A stretch of 29,311 bases of DNA from Terfezia claveryi (lineage: Eukaryota > Ascomycota > Pezizomycetes > Pezizales > Pezizaceae): positions 1 to 29,311 of the forward strand of contig WHUX01000421.1 of the NCBI GenBank assembly GCA_015179025.1, read 5' to 3'. The position numbers and the translations under genes were made by a program. Below the pieces are notes generated by a model, which was not told the origin of the DNA, searched no databases, and worked only from the letters and a program-made list of their open reading frames with translations. Positions 11,420 through 19,783 of the stretch are shown piece by piece (position 1 is the stretch's first letter; every line of letters begins with the position of its first letter).

Positions 11420-13186
11420 AATGTCTAGGAGTATGTCTGACGGTAGGTGAGGTACTACTTACTTGTTTCCCAATTCTTCTTCCTCTGAGCCAAGCTCTGT
11501 AATCCGAAGCTGTCCTTTATCGGTTCAAGCCTTTTTGTTAGTAGGTACTAGTGCCTGGCTAGTACTGGTAGTTTTTTTTGGCTTAGAAGAGGGTTCAGTA
11601 GCGACTTTTCCACACCTATACTCAGCCGCTCGATGGCCAGTATACCAACAGAACAAGCATCTTCCTTCTCGCATTCTTGCATCTCATATTGCTTCAGGGA
11701 TTTGTACATCCCTTGTACTTGTTCTAGTAGTAGAGGATAATCTACTCCGAGGTTGTATCTATTCCTCAAATATACATTTCTTTGATGCTGGTTGAGTAGG
11801 AGGAGTATTGTGGTTACGGCTTTGGAATTCAGTACTGATAATATCCATCTTGATAAGTTTCTGTCTCCATTGATGAGGGAAGGTATGGAGGTTTTCGTAG
11901 AGAGCCATTGATTTACGGAGATCATGTAGAAGGTTGGAGATTATAATATTGATAACTTATATTTCGGATAGTTTGGCATAATTGTCAAGCCTATCTACAT
12001 CTGTTAGATAATCTAAAACAGAACTAGTTTTCTTTAGTGCTGCTAGGTCATGGTATGCTCGATCTGCCTTGTAGTTGTCCCCATAATATAGTTCCATAGC
12101 TTCCTTAACCTCCTTCCAAGTATGATACTTGACTCGATTAGCCTTCCACCAATCTAATGCCTTTCTATCTATTGATAACCCAACATATGCCAGCTTCTGG
12201 TCCTAATTCCGAGTAAGAGTAAAAAAGAAATAATCATCTATTTGAATGATCCAACCTTTAAGATGTGTTCAGTCCCCTTTGAATATATTCAGGAGTGGTA
12301 CTTTGCCTGCTATCTACTTATCTTCGAAGATTCCCAATCCCACTAGAGGAGGTAGTGGAGGAGTAGGATCTCTAGGTCATCGTTGATAATCTCATAGTGG
12401 TGGTGGAGGTGGTATTCCTCCTGCTTCCTGCTTAAGTCTCTATACTGTATTTGTTAAAGGGTGTATTGGCTGAAGGGCCTGTACTCGCTATTCTACCTTA
12501 GCCAATCTTTCCTCAACACTAGTAAAACGTCGTTCGATACTAGTGAATCGTTGTTGGTATTGATCATTATAGTAGTTTGCCTGTCCTTTAAGGTATTGAA
12601 GGTTGTAGTGGAATGTCTGAAATTCTTTTGTCTGCTTTGTTTGTCCAGAAATAATAAGGTTCTGGATCTGAGTAAGTGTATCTTAAGTATCATTCGATAG
12701 TTGTGCATGTTTACTGGCAGCAGCATTTGCTGTGTTTTGAATATCTGCTGCACTTTATTGAATGAATTCAGTTTATGCTGATTGTGTCTGTTGTAGTTGC
12801 TGTACTTATGCTAGTGCAGCTTGCTTTTCTGCTTCTAGTTGCTGAACTTGGGCCTTCATGGTGGCATATTCAGGATCTACTGGAGTTTGGTGATGAGCTG
12901 CTGGTCGCTTGCCTTTAGTGGAGGGTCCTGGATTGGTAGATGGAGCTACTAATAGAGCAACTGATTGTATAATAGGTTCTGGAGAGGAGGAGGATATTGA
13001 TCCGAGTCCTATTTGTAGATGGGGGGTGCCCCAGCATTCCTGAAACTGTGGAATCTGGGATGAGGGAGCATAGTATTGCTCGATAAATTTTTCAGCTTGT
13101 TGTTGTGCCTGAATAACACTATCATTGTCAGTGTCAGCTATAGGCTCATTAGAGGCTTCACTAAGTAATCCTCTCAATATCAACAT
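11420..13186 (-). pseudogene. gag: Element D gag relic
   Basis: An ATG at 13186-13184 opens a 126-codon stretch (to 12806) that begins MLILRGLLSEASNE and ends in a Gln/Lys-rich helical tail, KAQVQQLEAEKQAALA. After a stop at 12806-12808, gag-like coding continues in broken frames to a zinc knuckle at about 11670-11600 with CLFCWYTGHRA. Here the last Cys is six residues after His instead of the usual four. The distance to the LTR (58 bp) and the position before the protease fit gag. Numerous stops are present throughout 12800-11700. The match is positional and compositional; the capsid core itself is not securely recognised. Confidence 0.65.
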
Positions 13187-13244
13187 AGTTGTAGAGGATT
13201 ATGGAGTATTGGTGTCTATAGAGATATATAGACAAGTGGTGTAA

Positions 13245-13868
13245 TGTTACAGGCGGGCTGTAACTAGGAATATACAAGTCAGCGGTGATGGTATAAAGAG
13301 GTTATCAGTATTAAGTACAAGTATAAACGCAGTCACAACTCAGGTATAAAGCGGACTCGATAAGAGTAAAGCTATATGTAGACTTAGAATACCGCTTGGG
13401 TCTAATTGTATTAACTATATAAAAGCGGTAGCTTATATAGAAGCGTAGATCTAATAACTCATTATCAGATCTGACGACACTTCCTATAACGGCTTAGTAG
13501 CACTGACATTAGATGGTTGCCTAGAATAGGAAGACGCTTCCTATTTAGGAACCCTATAGTCTGATATACATTGATTAGGCAGCCTGAACTTCAACGCATT
13601 GCAGTCAGGCTGTCCTACAGAAGATAAACTTGCATACAACGAATAATAATATATGAATAACGAATATAAGAACTTAATAGATATCCATAGAATAGAGTAC
13701 ATGTATGAGAACGCATTCAGAGGTCATACTCTTCCTTGCTCCAATACTCGTCCATCCTGGACACATTACCTGCATCTGTATGGTTGATTAGGCCATAGCA
13801 GTTAGCAGCCATAATTAGGTATTGGGATATCCCCTGTTGAGGGTAGGCCTCTTACCTGAGCCGTAACA
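13245..13868 (-). repeat. Element D 5' LTR (624 bp)
   Basis: It starts TGTTACAGGCGGG and ends GAGCCGTAACA on the plus strand and has the same length as the copy at 7248-7871. It is the upstream LTR for the minus-strand element. The AGATCT inverted repeat recurs at 13447-13472 with one changed base. No conventional tRNA primer-binding site starting TGG is visible next to it on the minus strand (13244 downward reads TTACACCACTTGTC). Confidence 0.92.
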
Positions 13869-13873
13869 CTAAG
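13869..13873. repeat. Right target-site duplication of element D (CTAAG)
   Basis: It is the partner of CTAAA at 7243-7247. Removing D together with one duplication copy restores a continuous reading frame in element C (stops aside), which confirms the insertion boundaries. Confidence 0.75.
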
Positions 13874-14341
13874 TTGGGTTAAACTCAGGTCAGGCAAGTA
13901 GAATATGCCAATGGGTCTAAGTTACCAGCCCCCAAATACCAACCAGGAGACAAAGTATAGCTTTCTAGCAAACACTTCTGGACAGAATGACCTTCTCATA
14001 AGTTGGAATACAAGTTACTAGGCTCCTATGAGGTGTTAGCAGCTATAGGCACTCATACTTATAGAGTAAGGTTTCCCAAAGATATCAAGCACCATCTAGT
14101 TATTCATATTTCGAAGATCAAGCCAGCCACCAACGATCCCCTTCCTGAGCAAAAGCACCCCCCACCTTCTCCAGTAGTGATTGCAGGTAAAGAGGAGTGG
14201 GAGGTTGAGGAGGTACTAGACTCAAGGAAATGCTATAGACGAGTTCAGTATATGGTCAAGTGGTTAAGGGATGAGGAGGCTACCTGGCAACCCGCAGAGA
14301 ACTTGGAGAATGCACAGGACCTCGTTAGCCTATTCTACTAA
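13869..14341 (+). pseudogene. pol: Element C pol relic, second segment: integrase C-terminus and chromodomain
   Basis: This continues the frame broken at 7247. It begins with the integrase tail: QVEYANGSKLPAPKYQPGDKV, where the conserved following Trp is TAG, then LSSKHFW. From 14003 the frame is open for 112 codons to TAA (14339-14341). It contains the GPY-like segment (LLGSYEVLAAIGTHTYRV), a proline-rich linker and a chromodomain (EEWEVEEVLDSRKCYRRVQYMVKWLRDEEATWQPAENL). Chromodomains steer integration to marked chromatin. Unlike the rest of C, this stretch carries no stops although its neighbours do. Confidence 0.88.
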
Positions 14342-14531
14342 CAATACTCGAAGAAGCCCTGCCCAGTCAACTGATGTCATAACTTTGTATCTTTATTGTA
14401 GTTTAGAGTTGGGGTTCTTGTTTTTACCCTTGTTGTTGTTTTTACCCTTGTTGTTGTTTTTCGTATTGATTTTGCTGGTGGTCATACCCAGGCTGCCTAG
14501 TCACTGGAGCTCCAGCCTAAAGAGGGGATAA
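14342..14531 (+). other. Element C 3' untranslated region and polypurine tract
   Basis: This non-coding stretch separates the chromodomain stop from the LTR. It contains an exact 18-bp tandem duplication (14421-14438 and 14439-14456, TTTTTACCCTTGTTGTTG) and ends with a polypurine run AAAGAGGGGATAA directly before the LTR. Confidence 0.7.
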
Positions 14532-15077
14532 TGTCACAACCGTGTACTCAGTTGTCCTCGCCATCACCTGCAACTTAAGTGATGGGTTATTGCTATTGTT
14601 GTCTTTATTATTACCTATGATCATAGGTGATGGATTATCATTATTATTGCCCTCGGTATTACTTGCAATATAGGTGATGGGTTATTATTATTGTTACCTT
14701 GCTTAGCTTCCGAGATAGGGATCTTGGGAAGCTTATTTCCTCTATTACCCTAACAGAATTAAATATATATAAACCCTGTCTCTCGTACTATTGTTGGATC
14801 CCCATTCAAAATCTTGTATACCTAATTCAGGACCTTACTTCTCTCTACAAAGGTGTACCTCCCTTGTATACCCTCTTATCTTGCCATAATCTATCGAACA
14901 GCTCTACAGTCCCGCTGTCTCCTACTACTCCCGTATACCTTTCAAGCCCTCACTCTTACCCTCATCCTAGCCTTTTCTCCTAGTCATATATGTAGTGTTC
15001 CTACATATGTATTATCCTAGCCTTGCCTTTGCCCTGGCGTACCCCTTAGTTGCCTTGTCTCTTGAGCCATTATTACA
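14532..15077 (+). repeat. Element C 3' LTR (right boundary uncertain)
   Basis: It starts TGTCACAACCGTG after a polypurine tract, so the left end is firm. Three copies of a degenerate palindromic box lie at 14564-14582, 14611-14630 and 14659-14677, about 47-48 bp apart. A TATA box TATATATAAA is at 14764-14773. The right end is placed at 15077 because GCCATTATTACA resembles the A/B LTR end GCCATTACA. An earlier end at 15005 (TTCCTACA) is possible. There is no second LTR in the window to settle it. Confidence 0.65.
14764..14773 (+). promoter_or_regulatory. TATA box of the element C LTR
   Basis: TATATATAAA lies 232 bp inside the LTR and downstream of the three palindromic boxes, the expected U3 arrangement. 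The element is dead, so this is a relic promoter. Confidence 0.55.
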
Positions 15078-15481
15078 AAGTCAGTCTAAGTTTTTGACCC
15101 TTATAACTTATTTGGCTATTGACTCACTTTAGTCTTTATCTATTATAACCTGTCTCATACTACTTTACTAATTAAATGTCAGATCTAAGCTTCTATATAT
15201 AGTGTGTGTACTAAAGTGAGTTTTCCCCATACTGACTTACTAAGACTTATGCTAATGACTAAGTTTTGCCCAACTCTCAAACTCAGTGAGTTAGTTATAT
15301 AATTCTCTAGAATACTCGGGCCAGCACTAAGTAGCCGATGAGTACTCACTAAGCCTTTTTGCTATGGGGAATATACTAGAAGTCTATCTTTGCCATCTAT
15401 ATATATATGGAATTTATAGGAATTTATGTATTTATGCCTTATATATATATATGGAAATTATACATTCATAGCTTATATATA
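15078..15481. other. AT-rich non-coding stretch
   Basis: No coding frame or RNA gene is recognised. The sequence has repeated short motifs such as ACTAAGT/ACTTAGT and TATATATATGGAA, the latter occurring twice between 15395 and 15460. It probably consists of decayed transposon DNA, but nothing identifies a family. Confidence 0.5.
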
Positions 15482-15672
15482 TGTAAGGAAATCACATTCT
15501 ATTTTCTAATGAAATATAACTCCCATTACATACCAACTTTTAACCTAGTGGAATAAGCTATTATCAGGCTGCTAGCATTGGCCAGCAGATGATAATAATA
15601 GATATAGTAACTTATGTATTTCTTTACAATAATGAACGTGACTCAATTAGTGAGTTATATGATACTTGTAGT
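15482..15672 (-). repeat. 191-bp direct repeat, copy 1 (possible LTR)
   Basis: It matches 16636-16826 over its full length with roughly 85-90% identity by eye. Read on the minus strand, the combined ends would be TGTACAAG...CTTCCTTACA, the TG...CA pattern of an LTR. In this copy the CA end is preserved (plus-strand TGTAAGG) while the other end is changed. No matching target duplication flanks the pair, so a small LTR element (TRIM-like) is only one explanation. Confidence 0.6.
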
Positions 15673-15706
15673 TCTATTTCCTTAAGATTTCTAGAAGTTT
15701 CTATCA

Positions 15707-15948
15707 TGTTGATTTCAAATCATGTAATAAGTTAGATAATGGTGCACTACCTCAGCACTGCCCTTTCACTGCCCCAGTACTGCCCCACTCTAGACAGTAT
15801 ATAGTCCCCTGAATTCCCCTTTGTTAGAGGAGCATTCAAGCCAGTGATAGAGACAGAGACAAAGTAGTAGATATCTACTAATAATAAAGTATTGAGCTAT
15901 TATATTCAGGGCCTATTTGGTTCCATCTCTCTCTATGTTTCAATAACA
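15707..15948 (+). repeat. LTR-like segment, possibly solo or copia-type
   Basis: It begins TGTTGATTTC and ends CAATAACA, giving TGTT...AACA ends. Inside are three CACTGCCCC-like tandem motifs (about 15757-15787), a TATATA box (15798-15803) and AATAAA (15883-15888) in the correct order for U3-R-U5. The bases following it (AGTTATAGGCTGG) could be a primer-binding remnant. No second copy and no pol are seen, so the call rests on layout alone. Confidence 0.35.
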
Positions 15949-16634
15949 AGTTATAGGCTGGTCAGGCCTACCTTTTACAACTAGAGCAACAATAGAATAT
16001 ATACAAGCAAGATATACTTAAGCAGAAGCTATAGGTTCCGTGCACCTATAGTTTGCTGTAGTAAACTCTAGTACTGCCGCCCGGCAGTAGAGAGTTGGTT
16101 ATGAAGCATGCCGCCTTACTTTATATTTTTTAATAGGATATAGTACTTTATTATTTAAGTCTCAAGGGGTAACAATAGCAAGCTTCTATGAAAAGTAATA
16201 GATGTATCTACCTCTATTACAATAGTATGAAGTATTATAACTAAACTCAAAACAAAGAGTTTATTATAATAGCTAAAGGTTACAATAAAAAGTACTTGTC
16301 AATAGGAAGTTATTAAGTATACAACTTATACTTCAAGATTTAGATACATATTTAAAGACTTAGTTCCTCTTTGCTAAAGTCAGACTTGGTTTCCCTTCAC
16401 CAAAGTCAGTACAATTGAATTGGTTACTCAATTGTAAGGTCCCATATTTTTTGGTAATGTATGACAAACTTAATAATTTGTATTGGAAAGTTTGGAGGCC
16501 TGACCGAACAGTTATTTATTATTGTGTGGTATCAACAAATCTTATCAGTATAATAATATATATTTAAAAACAATACCTTGCAACAAGGTAATACTTTAAT
16601 ATTTAAGAGTGGGACTCTCTTTTTTGAGGGAGCC
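15949..16634. other. Non-coding DNA with two adjacent hairpins
   Basis: No coding frame is recognised. Two strong inverted repeats sit next to each other at 16029-16051 (CTATAGGT/ACCTATAG) and 16072-16090 (TACTGCCG/CGGCAGTA). The rest is AT-rich and includes several TAGT/ACTA-rich runs. It lies between the two 191-bp direct repeats and may be the interior of the element they bound. Confidence 0.45.
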
Positions 16635-16635
16635 A

Positions 16636-16826
16636 TATAAGGAAGTCACATTCCATTTCCCAATGAAATATAACTCCTGTTATATACCAACTTTTAACCT
16701 AGTGGAATAAGCTATTATCAGGCTGCCAGTGTCAGCCGGCAGATGATAATAATAGGTATAGTAACTCATGTATTTCATTACAACAATGAACATGACTCAA
16801 TTAGTGAGTCACGCAATACTTGTACA
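16636..16826 (-). repeat. 191-bp direct repeat, copy 2 (possible LTR)
   Basis: It is the partner of 15482-15672. Here the plus-strand right end TTGTACA is preserved while the left end reads TATAAGG instead of TGTAAGG. On the minus strand the bases after its end read TGGCTCCCTC, which could serve as a primer-binding site, but this is weak. Confidence 0.6.
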
Positions 16827-16845
16827 TCAGGAAAAAAAATAGTTT

Positions 16846-18163
16846 GTCTCCCATGCGTCAGACGCCACTGATGCCACTGGAGATATTCTGCCAGTTAGGG
16901 ATGCCACCCTCTAGATGTTACGTCTGGGATGCACCACTATCTTCGGGAGACACTAGAGGCATTCTGCTACTTAGGGATAACCTCCTCTAGATGTCCCGTC
17001 TGGGAGACACCACTATCTCTCAGTGTCCCTAAGTATCTACGATAGACACCACCATCTCTGAGTGTCTCCGAGAGACACCATTATCTACAGGAGACAGACT
17101 GGAGACATTCTGCTACTTGGGCATGACCTCTCTAGATATCCCATCTGGGAGACACCACTGTCTCTCAGTGTCTCTGAGTGTCTCCAAGAGACACCATTGT
17201 ATCCAGGAGACAGACCAGAGACATTCTGCTACTTTGGGACAACCTTCTCCGAATGTTGCGTCTGGGAGACACTACTGTTACTGAGTGTCTCCAAGAGACA
17301 CCACCATCTCTGAGTGTCTCCGAGAGACACCACTATCTCCGGGAGACAGACCAGAGATATTCTGCTACTTGGGTATGACCTCTCTAGATGTTCCGTCTGG
17401 GAGACACCACTGTCTCTAAGTGTCTCTAAGTGTCTCTAGGAGACAGACTGGAGACATTCTGCTACTTGGGGACGACCTCTTTCGGATGTCGAGTCCAGGA
17501 GACACCACTGTCTCTGAGTATCTCCAAGAGACATCACCATCTCTGAGTGTCTTTGAGAAACACAACTGTCTTGGGGAGACAGACCGGAGACATTCTGCTA
17601 CTTGAGCATGACCTCTCTAGATATCCCGTCCGGTAGACACTACTGTCTCCCAGTGTCTCAGAGTGTCTCCGAGAGACACCACTGTCTCCAAGAGACAAAC
17701 CGGAGACATTCTACTACTTTGGGACAACCTTCTCTAGATGTCGCATTTGGGAGACACCACTATCTCTGAGTGTCTCTGAGTGACACTACTGTCTCTGAGT
17801 GTCTCTAGGAGATAGACCGGAGACATTCTGCTACTTGGGCATGACCTCTCTAGATGTCCCGTCCGGGAGACACCACTGTCTCTAAGTGTCTCTGAGTGTC
17901 CCCGAGAGACACCACCATCTCTGAGTTTCTCTGAGAGACACTACTGTCTCCAGGAGGCAGACCAGAGACATTCTGCCACTTGGGGATGACCTCCTCTAGA
18001 TATCATGTCTAGGAGATACTACTTTCTCTGAGTGTCTCCGAGAGACACCACTATCTCTGGGAGACAGACCTAAGACATTCTGCTACTTGGGGATGACCTC
18101 CTCCAGATGTTGTGTCTGGGAGACACCACTGTCTCTGAGTGTCTGTAAGTGTCTCCAGGAGAC
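16846..18163. repeat. Minisatellite with 10-bp sub-units (GTGTCTC/GAGACAC)
   Basis: About eleven higher-order units each contain the anchor ATTCTGCTACTTGGG and a run of 10-bp sub-units built from GTGTCTCTGA and its inverted form GAGACACCAC. Anchors start at 16885, 16961, 17107, 17223, 17359, 17456, 17592, 17708, 17825, 17970 and 18077. The spacings are therefore 76, 146, 116, 136, 97, 136, 116, 117, 145 and 107 bp, which differ by about multiples of 10. Open frames across it are by-products of the periodicity and are not called as genes. Confidence 0.92.
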
Positions 18164-18680
18164 CTTTACCCCACTCGAATCTCCAGGCATATGCCCTGCC
18201 TATCGGGTGCTCCTACCGTCCGTCCTCCCAATCATTGTCTTCATGTTGCATACTCTCTTACGCTGTTCACTCAGTGTCACCTGCTATCTGTCTCTCAATG
18301 AACTCCTATTATCTCTTGTTGACTGCCTGCCTCCCAGAGGTCTATAATTACCTACTATATCCCCTTGCCACCTTAGTCTCCTAGCGACCCCTAACTTCCA
18401 AATTGTCTCGCACATATTGGTGGCCATTTACAAGCTTAGCATTACTTTCCCATAGCGCTCCCCATTTATTTATCCCCCTATACAATCTTCGTATCCCTTC
18501 TATCCACTGATGTACATTCAACCTGAGTCCAATATCTTCTCCATATCCCAACATTATAAACAAAATCAACAAAAATATAACAGACATCAACCAGCTTAAA
18601 AATATAATTCTTCACCCACCCTCCCCCAAAAAAAAAAAAAAAACCAATTGCCTTATGCCGGTCACTCTTAACCACTTACA
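18164..18680. other. Non-coding stretch with a 16-A homopolymer
   Basis: No gene is recognised. A run of 16 A (18628-18643) preceded by a C-rich tract is present. It could be the tail of a retroposed sequence, but no target duplication or LINE coding is seen. Confidence 0.4.
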
Positions 18681-18704
18681 TGACACTCACAACCCTTCCC
18701 ACTC

Positions 18705-18821
18705 TTATACTACCTCTACATCCTCTATGTCCTCCATGTCCTCCTCATCCTCCTCATCTTCATCAGCAACGAGTTTATTTGCGCCAGGTGCACCAGGTGC
18801 ACCTGGCGCTCTATTACAGAA
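18705..18821 (-). pseudogene. Short acidic C-terminal coding remnant (speculative)
   Basis: The minus strand is open for about 38 codons ending at TAA (18707-18705). It encodes three Ala-Pro-Gly triplets and then an Asp/Glu-rich tail (ADEDEEDEEDMEDIED). Such acidic tails are common at the ends of eukaryotic nuclear proteins. The frame is closed upstream by TAG (18824-18822), although a TAG at that place could also be a 3' splice site. No family is recognised. The GC-rich palindrome 18781-18809 forms the Ala-Pro-Gly part, so the coding look may be fortuitous. Confidence 0.2.
18781..18809. repeat. 29-bp perfect inverted repeat
   Basis: Arms GCGCCAGGTGCACC and GGTGCACCTGGCGC pair perfectly around a single central A. 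The tandem CCAGGTGCA motif inside gives further internal symmetry. Confidence 0.85.
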
Positions 18822-19783
18822 CTAAGCCTTGTGACGCACTAGTGTTCCGTATTCCCTTCCTAGCGTACCTCTGGTGCTTCCAACTCCCTGAACTACCATG
18901 TTACCTTTACACTGTTTCTACCACGGTATCTATGCATACCTCTTTCCCCATAACATTCCAGTGTTATCTGCTTTGCTAAGTTTCCAATCCAACGTTTTGC
19001 GTTCCCCTCATTCCGCTTCAGCCTTACTTTTTTCTACTCCTACCTCTGTCTCTTGACTTTGCAAGCATGTATTCACCCTTTGCATTCTCTTGCATTCGCC
19101 CAACCTATTCTCCTCCTTTTCCTATTGTTACTCACATATCTCACCATCCCAACTCGATATGCACACAATCCGCTCCTTAAAGTTACACCTCCTATCCCGC
19201 GTCTTCCTGGCTTGAACTTCTCCCTATTGTCTTTATGATGTTTTCAATCCGACATATCACGTTCCTAAGTTTCCCTTCCTACAATTCTCCTTTGAGGTTT
19301 TTAATGCGACATATTGCATTTCTAAGTTCCCCTTCCTAACAATTGCTCTTCTGATGCTTGTGATTTAATTTATCTTCGTTCTAAATCAATTACTCATTTT
19401 TGGCACAAACACAAGGTTTTCTTTGTTTGACTTCTATTTTCTATAACTAAAAAACACATTTCGAACCTCATAGCCATACCTACAAACTACCACCAAATGA
19501 AATCCAACGCGCTACGTCCTCCCCCTCTCACCTGATTATATTCACATCCCAGCCACAAATTACTCAGAAATAAAAAGCACAGTGAGAGAAACATGTAGAG
19601 AAAAACATGTGGAGTAAAACACAGAGAGAAACAAGCAAGTGACAAGAGAAAAAGAACTAATACTGACCGACAAGAAAAACAAAACCAATTACCATACGGA
19701 CACAGAACAAACTGGGAACTGATCTAGGAAAACCCTTCCTCCCCCTACTATATTCACTTCCAGTTCCGATCCAACGTATTCAG
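18822..19783. other. Non-coding stretch with degenerate tandem repeat and purine-rich tract
   Basis: No gene is supported. A roughly 57-bp unit occurs twice (about 19241-19297 and 19298-19355; shared core CGACATAT...CTAAGTT.CCCTTCCTA), with a weaker earlier copy near 18978. A tract rich in AGAGAAA/ACAAGAAAAA motifs lies at about 19565-19690. The downstream end is the stop codon of the DUF6532-like relic. Confidence 0.5.

Larger units (their letters stand above)
7248..13868 (-). mobile_element. Element D: complete, decayed Ty3/gypsy chromodomain retrotransposon on the minus strand
   Basis: Two 624-bp LTRs flank about 5.4 kb that reads on the minus strand in the order gag, zinc knuckle, protease, RT, RNase H, integrase, chromodomain. 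Total length is 6621 bp. The two LTRs differ at roughly 10% of positions by eye, mostly transitions, so the insertion is old, or RIP has inflated the divergence. Its sequence family differs from A/B and C: the LTR is unrelated and the RT motif runs [16 protein letters not shown]. It lies inside the integrase C-terminus of element C, in opposite orientation, with a near-perfect 5-bp target duplication. No domain set is intact. Confidence 0.93.

Noticed and set aside
13231..13244. tRNA primer-binding site for element D
   Set aside because: The bases after the 5' LTR on the minus strand (TTACACCACTTGTC) neither start TGG nor have a good complement within the LTR.
15078..16845. tRNA or structured RNA gene in the AT-rich region
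   Set aside because: Hairpins are present but there is no cloverleaf and no A/B box pair of a tRNA gene.
17062..17605. Open frames of 60-86 codons with repeats such as SVSRRQTGDILLL
   Set aside because: They are translations of the minisatellite in several frames; the periodicity comes from the DNA repeat, not from a protein.
18628..18643. A16 run as the tail of a LINE or processed transcript
   Set aside because: There is no upstream LINE coding and no target duplication; a simple homopolymer is enough.
18680..19238. Plus-strand open frames rich in Pro, Leu, His
   Set aside because: The composition follows a CT-rich DNA tract; no domain, splice pattern or homology is recognisable.
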